64,000 nt of DNA, from NCBI GenBank assembly GCA_021464415.1, contig CM038463.1, positions 115,474,790-115,538,789 on the forward strand, written 5' to 3'. Source of the DNA: Lonicera japonica. Its lineage: Eukaryota; Streptophyta; Magnoliopsida; Dipsacales; Caprifoliaceae. The position numbers were made by a program, and so were the translations under genes. Positions 1 to 11,355 of the stretch are shown piece after piece. The notes beneath the pieces are model-generated. The model searched no databases. It saw only the letters and a list, made by a program, of their open reading frames with translations, and had not been told where the DNA came from. The stretch's first letter is position 1. Every line of letters begins with the position of its first letter.

Positions 1-2
1 TA

Positions 3-1742
3 ATGCATGCTGAGAAAAATATCATTGAGCACATAGTGGGAACATGTATTGATGGGAGTCATTCAAAAGATGGGGTAAATGCTCGAAAGGATCTCCGCAA
101 GTTGAAAACAAAAAGATCGTTATGGCTGAAAGAAGATCCTAAAACTGGGATAACTATATTGCCGGCTGGAGCCTTTTCGTTGTCTACTAACGAAAGAAAG
201 TTGTTGCTAAGTACATTATATGAGTTGAAAGTCCCCTCAAATTTCTCTTCTAATTTACGTAGAATTGTCCATCATGCAACCAATGATTTGAAACAATGCA
301 AGTCTCACGATTGGCATGTAATTATGCAATTAGTTCCACTTTTGTTTGGACATTGTTTTGTGAAGCATAAGGATCTTCGGAAGGCTATTATGCAGATAAG
401 TTTGTGTTTTACCTTACTGTGTGCAAAAGTTGTTAATAAGAAGCACATCATGGCGGCAAAGGCTACTATGGCTGAGGCTACATGTGTATTGGAGAAGTAC
501 TTTCCTCCATCATTCTTCGACATTAGCATCCACTTGCTGGTACATTTATGTGATGAGGCGCTGCAATGTGGACCGGTTAGATATCGTTGGATGTATCCTT
601 TTGAGCGGTTGATGAAAACCTTCAAAGATTATGTTAAAAATGCTCGATATGTTGAAGGTTCTATCGCGGAGGAGTATATCACCGAAGAAGCTTCCATATA
701 TGCGAAGGAGTATATTCCTAACCCAGCTAGTGAAACGAGGGAGTGCTTTGTTGATGAATTGGATGGTTTTGCTGATGAGGAGGCTTTGGGGAATGGAAAG
801 TTAGTGACACTAACAAGTGTCCAATATGAACAAGCAGCTCGATATGTTTTTGAGACACACGAAGATATAGACCACTGGAAAGAGTGAGAATTTTTAAATT
901 GTATCTAATATTAATAATGTCATTTATTATTTTTCAAGTGTCATAATTCACTTCTTTATAATATAGGAAATATAATGAATCTGACCTAGGAAGAAAGAGA
1001 AGGAGAACAGGGAATATAGACATCGAATTCAGGCATTGGGTAGCAAAAGAGGTAAGCTAGCAATAAGTTAAGTCTGACTTTGTAGATGTTAACAATAATT
1101 GAGTTTGACTTATTAGTAATGTATGCCCTTTTATAATTTCAGTTGTTGAAAAGTAAAGATGTCTCGTCAAAGCTTGCACGCTATGCCACAGGGCCCAACT
1201 TTGTGGCTAAAGAATATGGGAGATATCGTCTTAATGGTTATATGTTCTCATCTAGTGCACACGATTCAAATCTCATTGCTAAACAAAACAGCGGTATCTC
1301 AATTAATGCTTTAACCTACTTCAGGGCTAGTTCGAAGGATAAAAAGTTGGTTGAAGCAGAGATGACGTATTATGGGATTATAAGACAAATTCTTGTATTA
1401 GACTATATAACTGAGAATGTAACAACCTTTTACTGTGAATGGGTTAAAGTGGAAGACAAATCAGCTTGTATGGTCGACCCAGACACTAATTTGGTCATGG
1501 TAAATTTGAATAAGATGAAGAGCAAAGACCATATAAATGATGAACCATTTGTTTGTGCATTCCAAAATCATAAGCAAGTATTTTACGCAAAGAGCCCAAA
1601 GGATGGCCCATGGTCTGTCGTTCTATATTCCCCCAAACGTTTGACTACATCTGTAGACGACTTAGAGGCACCTACTCAATTTCAATCTGCTTTAGATGAT
1701 AACCCAGAATTGAAGAAATTTCTAGATTATTTAGATGACTAA
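3..1742 (+). CDS. CACTA TNP2-type transposase, C-terminal part (DUF4218 and DUF4216)
   Basis: This is the 3' end of a spliced transposase gene whose start lies outside the window. Exon 1 (to 883) encodes a DUF4218 region, with the family landmarks PPSFFDISIHLLVHL and RWMYPFERLMKTFKDYV. A stop at 885-887 is avoided by splicing: donor GT at 884-885, acceptor AG at 965-966, exon 967-1051, donor 1052, acceptor 1141-1142, exon 1143-1742. The joined frame stays open through all three exons. Exon 3 carries a DUF4216-like region (YGIIRQILVLDY, then FYCEWVKV, then VNLNKM). The catalytic transposase core should lie upstream and is not visible. The tail itself shows no frame break, so the element may be fairly young. 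The intron positions are inferred from GT-AG sites and frame. Confidence 0.83.
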
Positions 1743-1967
1743 ATGTTTAATCTAGTGGGTATGCTTTTTCATATAATTGTACTCTAAGGCTAGTGGGTAG
1801 GCCCTTGTTACCTTCAAAACTCTTTTTGAATATGCTTTTTGTATCTTGTATTTTTCATGTTAATATGTCAAATCCTAGTATATAGGTTATATATGTCCAT
1901 TGTCTTTGCTAATACACCATTTCAGTTGTATTTTTCAAGCTCATATTTTTCAGGTTCATTACAAACA

Positions 1968-3424
1968 ATGGCAAGTTCATCAAGTCATCAAGGAAATGAG
2001 CCTGAAACTCCACCCACCTCCCAAGCATCTGTGGTTGATGCACAGTCGGCTACAGATAACCGACCTATCATTTCCTTCAATAGCACAGGACAAATTGTAG
2101 GAAATAAGGATAAGCTAAAGGCTCGAGCTTTAACCTTATTAAAAATACAAGTGGGGTTGGAGTATGATGACTGGAGACAAGTCGAGCAATCCATAAAGGA
2201 CGACATGTGGACGACTTTATATCGAGAGTTTAATATCCCCCTCATTAGAAAAGAAGAAGTTTTGAAAGAGATGGGTGGACAACTGAAAACCTGGAGATGG
2301 AACACACGACAGAAATATTTAAAGGATTTGGATGCTACTGGAATTATGGCTTTAAAGGACAACATACCCTCGAAAGAGAAGTTTCGCCTCAGTGAATGGA
2401 ATGCTTTCATTGAACATGAAGCAACGGACAAAAAGCTTCAACAAAGAGAGGTTTTAAAAGCGAACAGGGCCAACAAGAATGATGTCCATTGTCTTGGCAG
2501 GACATCATATGCCGAGAAATCTAAAGAAATGGTATATACATTTATAATTTTTTAAAAACATATATATATTCCTCATTCTCCTAATCATTACATGGTATAT
2601 ACGTAGAAAGCGAAAGATCCAGATCGGCGATCGCCTACTCGTTTTGCGTTGTACTTAGAGGCACGAAAGCAACAGAAAACTGGAGAACTGCACCCAAAAG
2701 TTGCTGAAGCATGTGTAAGTTTTAAAATATGATATTCGTAATCCTTCTTATACTCAATCGATTTAAACCCTTATTTGGCGTCTTATGCATTTTACAGCAA
2801 AAAGTTAAGGATTTAAGTAGTGGTCATGGCTCTTCAAGCCAGGCTTCTTTGGAAGATGATGCATTGACGCAGGTTTTTAGAAAGGATTCTCGAGGAAGGA
2901 CCCGTGGTGTAGGTCGAATCTGTAAGGGTAAAGTGAAGGCTATTCAGCCTATGAAGTCAAACATTGATATGGTCCTCAATAGCAATCAACATTTGGAAAA
3001 GGTGGTTTATGGCATGCAAGATCAACTTAGTAGTTTTATAGCAGCTTTTAACAATTCTCAAAAGTTATCTTTACCACAATTATCTTCGCCACAATTATCT
3101 ACGCCCTTGCAAATTCCTCCCCAATCAACGTTTCCTTTAGCAACTCCAAGTTCAACACGTACATCACAACCAACTCGTGTTCTTGTTAAGGATGTTGTGT
3201 CAACGAAGGTCATTGCTAAAGGAGATAAAGTTCCAACACTTAGAGGAGAAAAAGTTCATGGACGCAACATTCAAGACCATGAAACCAAGCTTAGTATTAT
3301 AAGTGTGGAGAATGATGAGATTGACACTAGGTTATATCTAGGTTGTCAAGGGTGTGCCACAACAATTGGGGAAGTTGTAGGTGGGTTCGTGGTGTGGCCA
3401 ACATGTTTCCTTGAAGAAGTATAA
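1968..3424 (+). CDS. TNPA-like plant En/Spm transposase accessory protein
   Basis: This is a three-exon gene, 1968-2531, 2607-2714 and 2798-3424, giving 432 residues in one open frame. Splice sites are GT at 2532, AG at 2605-2606, GT at 2715 and AG at 2796-2797. The start is the ATG at 1968, followed by a Ser/Thr-rich head. Residues 35 to about 220 match the plant Ptta/En/Spm transposase-like family: a DWRQVEQSIKDDMW segment, then a W-R-x-R helix (LKTWRWNTRQKYLKDL) and a SEWNAFIEHEATDKK segment. The C-terminal third is low-complexity, with repeated LSSPQLS-type units. In characterised elements the equivalent protein binds the subterminal repeats, here 6470-6985. The gene looks intact. Function is inferred from the family. 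Confidence 0.75.
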
Positions 3425-3597
3425 TTTAACTTGAATTCTAACAACCTTTTGTGAACTTATGTTTAAATTTGTGGACTTGTAATATTTAGACTTAGTTCGG
3501 TTAAATATGTACCAACTTTAGTTAACTTCTAGTAACCTTTTATGGTTTTATGTACTTTTCATTTATACTAATCCTTTAGTTTGGTGTAGTTACAAAT

Positions 3598-3894
3598 ATG
3601 GCTTACTTGGCCTACGTGGTATTCAAGGGCCAACGTCCAGGTGTGTACACTTCCTGGCATGAAACACATGCTCAGGTAAATGGATATCAAGGGGCTGTTT
3701 ATCGAGGCTTTTATTCTTTCGAACTAGCGCAACAAGCGTTCAATGACTACATGACATCAGGTGATACCTCTCTTATGAAAGAACCATTGCATGCATTGCC
3801 ACTGCCCGTTGATACATGGGCTAGGTTCCGAATGGTTTGCTACTTGTTCATGGCATTTTATGTCATGACAGTGTTGATTAAATACTTTCATTAG
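3598..3894 (+). CDS. RNase H1 N-terminal hybrid-binding-like domain ORF within CACTA
   Basis: The ORF has 98 residues. Residues 3-54 match the small domain found at the N-terminus of eukaryotic RNase H1, which binds RNA-DNA hybrids and is also shared with the caulimovirus viroplasmin protein. Visible landmarks are YVVFKGQRPGVYTSW, then AQVNGYQGAVYRGF, then the helix following SFELAQQAF. No RNase H catalytic domain follows; the ORF ends in a hydrophobic stretch and a stop. This domain has been picked up by several plant transposons, so it is read here as part of the CACTA cargo and not as viral sequence. It could be a downstream exon of the transposase transcript or an independent capture. Confidence 0.68.
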   Translation: MAYLAYVVFKGQRPGVYTSWHETHAQVNGYQGAVYRGFYSFELAQQAFNDYMTSGDTSLMKEPLHALPLPVDTWARFRMVCYLFMAFYVMTVLIKYFH

Positions 3895-4328
3895 TTTATA
3901 TTTGTCTATTTTATTATATTAACTTCTTTATTTATACATCTTTTTGTTTCTTTATTGCGAGGTTTACACGATGAGAGCAAAGTTTGGATGCTTGTTGGTG
4001 TAGGCGATGATGATAATTATCTATATGCCTCAACTATATCAGATGGTATCTTCCTTTCATAGTTGAATAAATACAACTTTAATTGTCTGTGGATATTAAT
4101 TTTTCCAATTATAAAGTCATAGGGTTTTATTATAAAACTATATAATTTATCTTTTCAATAGCAAAGTAAAGGTTCCACAAACAATTAGAATCGTATTTTG
4201 GGATACTTGGGGACGACTCCAATATCATGATATTAGAAAATTCATGAGGCTATAAAATCTGAGCCTTGTTTATAACCAAAACATGTACATAATGCTTTGT
4301 TGATTATACTTATATATATATATATCAG
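3895..4328. other. CACTA interior without a recognised gene
   Basis: AT-rich sequence. Around 3961-4050 there is a short stretch of coding character (one frame reads DESKVWMLVGVGDDDNYLY) which I could not assign. An AT microsatellite lies at 4313-4325, just before the SURF1 fragment. Confidence 0.4.
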
Positions 4329-4426
4329 AGAAAAATAGTTCAAGATGGTTCAAGTTATTGCTGTTCGTCCTTGGAGCTATCACTTTTGTCCTTGGGACTT
4401 GGCAGATCTTCCAAAGACAAGAAAAG
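4329..4426 (+). pseudogene. Captured exon fragment of SURF1 (cytochrome c oxidase assembly)
   Basis: A single exon-like block is flanked by AG at 4327-4328 and GT at 4427-4428. It encodes SSRWFKLLLFVLGAITF followed by LGTWQIFQRQEK, matching the first transmembrane segment of plant SURF1 with its GAITFGLG(T/S)WQI signature. SURF1 is a mitochondrial inner-membrane protein needed for complex IV assembly. Only this exon was found, with intronic flanks retained, so it was copied at DNA level and cannot make SURF1. It lies between the TNPA-like gene and the kinase fragment, all in the same orientation. Confidence 0.72.
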
Positions 4427-4646
4427 GTTTTAACTCCATTCAGCATTTCACTGTTTTTGATTTATGTAAATTGCTCGTGTTGAATTATACAAATATGCTC
4501 TGATTTATTGGTATTTGTTTCTATATGGAGTTCATATAACCAATTGTTATATTTTATCTGGAGTTCATACCAAAATGTGAAGTAAAAAACATTTCAACTT
4601 GGCCCATAGATAATGAAACATTTCATTTTTCTTTCACTTGTTTGGC

Positions 4647-6021
4647 CAGCTAAGTACCAGATAGATCTGAAGAGCTTGGATGAGCAGCTTCAGAGGCATT
4701 TGAGCAGAGCATGGACTATGGAGAAGAACAACAGCATTCGATACTTCTAAGCTCATTATAAAGACTGTCATAGCTCGCGGCACCTTCGGCATCGTTCATC
4801 GTGGGGTCTATGATGGCCTTGATGTTGCAGGCCAGTCTCTCTTTCTCTTTCTCTTAATAATTTCATGACTTTTTTTCTTCTAAAACTTTTCTAAAGTAAA
4901 TCTTTGTTCTAAAAAATATCCATTTCTTTAAAGATGCTTTACTTTTTTGAATCATTTGATACCCATCTCTCTTAAAGTCCATATGTATGTCTACAATATA
5001 TGACTATTTCTATAGTGAGGTTTATGTTTATATTTTGCCAGCAAGGAATAAGTCATGTGGGATAGTTCTCTTTTTAGGAGTTATTTCTCCCGAATGAAGT
5101 GAATTAATTGACTCTGTTTACTGCAGTATTATGAAGTACATTGTCTCTGCGTTTGTGCATTTCTACTGGTTCATGAGAGGGTATAGGATTTTTGAAATGT
5201 TGATTAGCAGGTATATTTTGATTAGCCTATTTTCTTTTTTGGAATTTTGGTTGGGGTATGCCGTATGTGTGAGTTTCTTTAATTTTATTAGCCTTCGTCC
5301 TTCAATTTCTGATTTTTTACTTTTTAGCAAATGAATTTTGGTCTTCTACTGTCATGAAGTAAGCTGTGAATATGACATTACAAAGTCCGTGAGTTCACGG
5401 GATTTAGCTGAGTTACAGTTGGTCTTAATAACTGGATATTTGTGACACTTGAGCCTCTTTTATCTTCAACTTTGAACATTCAACTGCCCAACTACTTTCT
5501 GATTGAATTACTCTTTGTTATGTCACATTTGAGTGTCAGAGAAGTATCAAAACTAGAACTTGATAAAGCAAATTAAGACAATCAAACTGAGATTGGTCAA
5601 TAACATTGTTAGGCTAGTTAGTTGTATTGATAATCCAATTGTCTATAGATCTTGAATTGACTGTATCTATATTTGGATCTGTTAAATATTTGCTTTTGTC
5701 TCTTACTTATTTACCTTATCTCTATTTTTGCTTGCTGGTTTGAATCGGTAGTAGACCAATATCATCTCTAGAAAGCACTTCATGATCAATCTGATTGGAT
5801 CTTTGTCTCTGTATTAATGCTTCTACGTATCATTTAGGCTGTAGGGATGTTCATTTGAGACTTTATTAACAGGAAGTTTCATTCTTTTATAATCCTTAGT
5901 TAAGCTTCTTGATTGGGGGGAAGAGGGCCACAGGACTGATGCTGAAATAGCTTCGCTGAGAGCGGCTTTTACACAAGAAGTAGTTGTATGGCACAAGCTT
6001 GATCATCCTAATGTGACTAAG
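4647..6021 (+). pseudogene. Captured fragment of a Raf-like (STY/MRK-type) Ser/Thr kinase gene
   Basis: Two exon pieces are visible. The first (4647 to about 4831) encodes IDLKSLDEQLQRHLSRAWTM, then after a frame break the kinase glycine loop region VIARGTFGIVHRGVYDGLDV. The second (5900-6021, with AG at 5898-5899 and GT at 6022-6023) encodes VKLLDWGEEGHRTDAEIASL and ends in VVVWHKLDHPNVTK, including the catalytic-lysine strand. This is the N-terminal kinase-lobe signature of plant Raf-like kinases of the STY/ATMRK1 group. The linker before the kinase domain is partly missing and out of frame, the expected donor after exon 1 reads GC, and no catalytic loop (HRD) or DFG exon follows. It is therefore a truncated gene copy with its intron retained, carried by the CACTA element. 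Confidence 0.8.
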
Positions 6022-6253
6022 GTAGCATGCTTTTTAATGACTTGAAGATATGATGCTAATATATATATATATATATATATTTGAATTTGTAGCTATAGGA
6101 GTTCACAATTGTTGAATATGTGGAGCTTTGTTTCGAATTTTGCGGGTGAGATCCTAAATAGGCATGCTCGAGCAGTGGAAAGTGATCTTGTCTATGATGA
6201 CAACAGAAACTCCTCCATCTGTGGGGTAAAGAATTTTAAAATAGTAATGCGAA

Positions 6254-6389
6254 AGCGTAATATGAATATTGATGGTTTGTAATGTGAATATTGATTGGTT
6301 TTGTAATGTGAATATTAATGGTTTAATTTGTAATGTAAATATTGATTGGTTTGTAATGTGAATATTAAATAGGATTATAGTGTGAATAA
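6254..6389 (+). repeat. Short imperfect tandem repeat
   Basis: Four to five imperfect copies of a 20-28 bp unit built on TTTGTAATGTGAATATTGAT lie just inside the CACTA subterminal region. Confidence 0.75.
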
Positions 6390-6469
6390 ATTGTGAAAAT
6401 TTATTGGATTCAGGTAAAAAAAATTGGTTTTCTAATATTTTTGATTTATTTTTTTAAAATTGTTTCAAA

Positions 6470-6985
6470 ATTTGTGACTGTCCGGAACAGTCACAAACTA
6501 CTGCAAGTGGTGACTAACTTGTGACTGCCAGATGACTATATTGTGACTTCCTAATACAGTCACATACCTAGGATTTGTGACTGCACCTAACAGTCATAAA
6601 CAATCACATATGGCAGTCGAAACTCATAAAATTTGTGACTGCTTTGACAGTCACATGGCAGTCACAAATAATGAATTTTGTGACTGCTATATGCAGTCAC
6701 CAATTTTGTATTTGTGACTGCCAATAACAGTCACAAAATTCATTATTTGTGACTGCCAATGACAGTCACAAAATCCAACTTTGTGACTGTTTTCAACAGT
6801 CACAATTTGTCTTTGTGACTGCCATGAAAAAGTGGGTTCAAAAAGTCATAAAAAAGATATTTGTGACAGTTGCGTGACTGTTTTTGGCAGTCACAAAAAT
6901 TCCTGTGACTGTCATTTCTGTGACACTCATTTGTGACTGTTTTAGTCCTTTGTGACTGTTTTTGGCAGTCACAAATCCGTGATTT
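6470..6985. repeat. CACTA subterminal inverted-repeat array
   Basis: About two dozen copies of TTTGTGACTG and its complement CAGTCACAAA occur in both orientations, many paired as short hairpins with 4-8 bp loops. Such arrays are binding sites for the TNPA-type protein in characterised CACTA elements. The array stops about 10 bp before the terminal repeat. Confidence 0.88.
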
Positions 6986-6995
6986 TGGTGTAGTG
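6982..6995 (+). repeat. CACTA right terminal inverted repeat
   Basis: ATTTTGGTGTAGTG is the complement of a CACTACACCAAAAT terminus. The partner end lies outside the window. Confidence 0.8.
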
Positions 6996-6998
6996 ATT

Positions 6999-7430
6999 TA
7001 AAGGTATCTTTAACAATAAAATATATGTATATATATATTGTTATTCTCTTTAATGTATATATTGTTATATTCGTTTATATAATTTATATATAGATGTTAT
7101 ATTCATTTTGTTGTTGGCCAAGTAGATGAACAGTGTAGGTTTTTCATTTTCCTTTTGGCAACAATTTTCCCGGCAATATTGTCACTGTTTCTGCCCGTGA
7201 CATATATATCAGTGTATTTATTTAATTCAACTTGTTAGTATACAGCTATGTTTATTGTTTGATTGCCGTATTTTTTTTGTTTGTGTTATATACATATATA
7301 TTATTAATTAAACACGGTATATACAGATATATTATTAATTAACCACTTGTATTATATACCAAAATTCATTTTTTTTTATAATAAACACTTCGCGTGTTTG
7401 ATGGTTGGTTTTTCTGTTCGTGTAACAGAA
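6999..7430. other. AT-rich leader before Copia gag
   Basis: There is no gene here and no obvious 5' LTR or tRNA primer site. A possible splice acceptor (GTAACAG at 7423-7429) immediately precedes the gag ATG at 7431, so this may be leader or intron sequence of the Copia element whose LTR was lost or displaced. Confidence 0.45.
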
Positions 7431-10400
7431 ATGGCAAGTTCTTCCACCAACGTAACCAACGTGATTCCCAATGTGAATCTCAGTCACGCTGAAAAACCTG
7501 ACAAATTCAAGGGTCTGGATTTCAAGCTTTGGCAGCAGAAGATGCCCTTCTACTTGACCACCCTCCATCTCTCAAAGTTTCTCAAAGAAACGATTCCTCA
7601 GTTGGAAGAAGAGGAAACCGACTTGGCGAAAATTGCGGCAGTTGATGCCTGGAAACATGGAGATTTCCTATGCCGCAACTATCTCCTCGGCGGTTTGGAC
7701 AATAGCCTTTACAAGGTTTATAGTCCGTGTACTAGTTCTAAGGAACTTTGGGAAAAATTGGAGAAAAGATATAGGACTGAAGATGCCGGGACGAAGAAAT
7801 TCATCGTCGGCAAATTTCTTGATTACAAGATGGTTGATTCCAAGTCGGTCGTAAGTCAAGTGGATGACTTCCAAATTATACTCCATGAGATTGAAGCGGA
7901 GGGTATGACACTCAGCGAATCATTTCAAGTGGCGGTAATAATTGAAAAATTACCTCCGTCTTGGAAAGATTTCAAGAATTACCTGAAGCATAAGAAAATA
8001 TATGAATTTAGAAGACCTCACTCTCCGTATTCGTATTGAGGAGGATAATCGAGGGTCCGAAAAGAGGAGCGTGGTTAACTCCATGACATCTAAAGCAAAT
8101 ATCGTGGAAGATAAGCCAAAGGCCAACAAGCGGAAGTGGACTGATGAAGGGCCAAGTGGTTCGAAGAAATTCAGTGGTAAATGCTACAACTGCGGGAAAA
8201 CCGGGCATCGGTCCAAAGACTGCCGAAAGCCCAAGAATTTTAAGAAGAAGAAGGCTCAAGCACATGTCACTGAATTTGATAATGATCCAGATTACATGGA
8301 TCTTACCGCTGTGGTTTTTGAATGCAACTTGGTTGGGAATCCAAAGGAATGGTGGGTGGACACAGGAGCAACTCGCCACGTCTGCGCTAATAGGTGGATG
8401 TTCTCTACTTACACTCTGGTGGACAAAGTAGAACCTCTCTATATGGGGAATTCAGCTACTGCAAAAGTCGAAGGACGTGGGAACATAAAGTTAAAGATGA
8501 CTTCTGGTAAGAAACTGACATTGAAGGACGTACTTCATGTTCCAGATATCCGGAAGAACCTTTTGTCTGGCTCGCTCCTTAGCAAGAATGGTTTCAAACT
8601 TGTATTTGTTTCTGATAAGTTTGTACTTACTAAAAATGACATATTTGTGGGGAAGGGGTATCTCACTGAGGGCCTTTTCAAAATGAATGTTATGACTGTG
8701 GCACCAAACAATGCTAATGATAATAAGAATAAAGCTTCTTCTTCTTACTTGTTTGAGTCTTGTATGTGGCATGGTAGATTAGGACATGTGAATTATGATA
8801 CTTTGTGTACGTTAATCAATTTGGACTACTTGCCTAAATTCACAATTGTTCCTAATCATAAATGTGAAGTTTGTGTGAAATCAAAATTAACAAGATCTTC
8901 TTTTTCATTTGTTGAAAGAAGATCTGAACCTTTATATTTAATTCACACAGATATATGTGATTTAAAGTTTGTTCAAACTAGAGGTGGAAAAAAGTATTTC
9001 ATTACTTTTATTGATGATTGCACAAGATACTGTTATATATATTTGCTAAGAAGTAAAGATGAGGCGATTGATATGTTCAAACTTTATAAGAATGAAGTTG
9101 AAAATCAACTAAGTAAGAAGATTAAGGCATTAAGGAGTGATAGAGGGGTGAATATGAATCACCTTTTGAATAAATATGTTCTGATCATGATATCATTCAC
9201 CAAACCACTGCTCCTTATTCACCTCTATCTAATGGTATTGTTGAACGAAAAAATCAAACTCTCAAAGAGATTATGAATGCTTTGTTGATAAGTTCTGGTT
9301 TACCTCAGAACTTGTGGGGGGAAGCTTTGCTTTCCGTTAACTTTATTCTAAATAAAATACCTCATAAGAAAACCCATAAAACACCTTATGAATTGTGGAA
9401 AGGTCACAAGCCTTTTTACAAATACATGAGAGTGTGGGGGTGTTTAGCAAAAGTGGTGGTTCCTAAATCTAAAACGATTAAGAAATGACCGAAAACCATT
9501 GATTGTGTATTCATTGGTTATGCCAATAATAGTAGTGCATATAGATTTTTAGTATTTAAATCTGAGATTCCTGATGTACATGTTAATATGATTATAGAAT
9601 CGAGAAACGCTTCGTTCTTCGAGGATATATTTCCGTACAAAATAGTACATAATATAAACTCGTCTAAAAGACCACATGAAGTTACAATTTCGGATCCACA
9701 AATGGCAGAAACTGAAAAGTCTTCAGAAAATGTGGAGGAGCCAAGACGTAGCAAAAGGGCAAGAGTTGAAAAATCTTTTGGACCTGATTTTCTAACATAT
9801 TTGTTAGAAGATGACCCACAAAGCTTTAAAGAAGCAATGTCCTCTCCCGAGGCGTTATATTGGCGAGAAGCAGTCAATAGTGAAATTGAATCCATACTGC
9901 AGAACCACACATGGGAATTGGTAGATCTTCCACCTGGTAACAAACCATTGGGTTATAAATGGATCTTCAAAAAGAAGATGAAAGCAGATGGATCAATTGA
10001 TAAGTAAAAAGCAAGACTGGTTGCTAAAGGATATAGACAAAAAGAAGGATTAGATTATTTCGATACCTATTCACCTGTTACGCGAATAACCTCAATCCGG
10101 ATGTTAATCGCTATAGCTGCATTGCACAATCTTGAAATCCATCAAATGGATGTCAAGACGGCATTCTTAAATGGTGAATTAGATGAAGAAATATACATGA
10201 AACAACCTAAAGGGTTTATTGTTCCTGGTAATGAGAATAAAATCTGTCGGCTTGTAAAATCCTTGTATGGATTAAAACAAGCACCTAAGCAATGGCATGA
10301 GAAATTTGACTATCTTATGATGTCAAATGGATTCAAGATTAATGAGTGTGATAAATGTGTTTATTACAAACGAACTCAAGATAGATATGTCATTGTTTGT

Positions 10401-11355
10401 CTTTATGTAGACGATATGCTTATTATGGGTAGTAATGATGGTTATTAGATCTACCAAACAAATACTATCCAGAAAGTTTGATATGAAAGATATGGGTATT
10501 GCGGATGTCATACTAGGGATTAAAATCTCTAAAACATCTGACGGCCTAATCTTGTCTCAATCTCATTACATTGAGAAAATCCTTGACAGGTTCAAGGAAC
10601 ATAACATAAGTGCTATGAAGACTCCAGTCGATGTGAATCTTCATCTCTTTAAGCACTCTGGCCTTAGCATATCTCAACTCGAATATGCTCGTATTATAGG
10701 AAGTATAATGTATATAATGAATTGTACTCGACCAGATATAGCATACTCAGTAAGTAAGCTAAGTCGATACACAAGTAATCCCGGAAAGGATCACTGGAAA
10801 GGTATACTTCGAGTTTTGGGATATTTAAAATATACTCAAAACTATAGGCTACATTATAAAAGATATCCACCTGTATTGGAAGGATACAGTGATGCGAATT
10901 AGATATCTGATTCTAAAGACTCGAATTCCACAAGTGGATATGTCTTTACACTTGCCGGTGCAGCAGTGTCTTGGAAATCCTCAAAACAAACGTGTATTGC
11001 TAGATCTACAATGGAATCCGAATTCATTGCTCTAGACAAAGCAGGAGAAAAAGCAAAATGGCTTCGGAATTTCTTAGAGGATATTCCAAATTGGTCTAAA
11101 CCCGTGCCCGCATTATGTATACATTGCGATAGTCAATCAACTATAGGAAGGGCACAAAATCATATGTACAACGGTAAGTCACGCCACATTCGTAGAAGGC
11201 ATAATACCGTTAGACAATTGCTCTCAAACGGAATTATCACAATTGACTATGTAAAGTCAAAGGATAATATTGCGGATCCGCTTACAAAAGGCTTAACAAG
11301 AGAGCAAGTTGAAAGTTCATCAAAGGGAATGGGCCTAAAGTCTATGAACTATTAA
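7431..11355 (+). pseudogene. Ty1/Copia gag-pol polyprotein, decayed
   Basis: The domain order is gag, zinc knuckle, protease, integrase, RT, RNase H, as in Copia elements. Gag starts at the ATG at 7431. The zinc knuckle CYNCGKTGHRSKDC is near 8182-8223, and the protease motif WWVDTGATRH near 8351-8380. The integrase HHCC region starts WHGRLGH near 8767 and core residues lie in HTDICD and LRSDRG. The RT motif LYVDDML is near 10401-10422, and the RNase H part includes [11 protein letters not shown] and ends IADPLTKGL. The frame is broken by shifts near 7995, 9150 and 10438 and by stops at 9486, 10005 and 10900, so no functional polyprotein can be made. The breaks are few, so the element is of moderate age. 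Confidence 0.92.

Larger units (their letters stand above)
1..6995 (+). mobile_element. CACTA (En/Spm) DNA transposon, right-hand part
   Basis: The left end lies before the window. The right end is fixed by the terminal motif GGTGTAGTG at 6987-6995, the reverse complement of the CACTA start CACTACACC; ATT at 6996-6998 would be one copy of the 3-bp target duplication. Inside, in order, are a TNP2-type transposase tail, a TNPA-like gene, an RNase H1 hybrid-binding-domain ORF, fragments of host SURF1 and Raf-like kinase genes, a short tandem repeat and a dense subterminal array of GTGACTG/CAGTCAC motifs. Gene order and termini are typical of plant CACTA elements; the host fragments show gene capture. 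The element lies just upstream of a Copia gag and may have interrupted that element's leader or LTR. Confidence 0.88.

Noticed and set aside
305..625. 106-codon open frame on the minus strand
   Set aside because: Antisense to the CACTA transposase tail, with no family resemblance; a shadow of the real frame.
3598..3894. Reading the RNase H1-like domain as an integrated caulimovirus
   Set aside because: No movement protein, coat, RT or other viral domain accompanies it, and it sits between a transposase gene and captured host exons; a cellular or transposon origin is simpler.
5131..5334. 67-codon open frame rich in Phe and Ile
   Set aside because: It lies in the retained kinase intron and has the composition of AT-rich non-coding DNA.
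6470..6985. Regularly spaced short repeats as a CRISPR-like array
   Set aside because: Repeats are 10 bp, in both orientations and irregularly spaced in a plant transposon; they are CACTA subterminal motifs.
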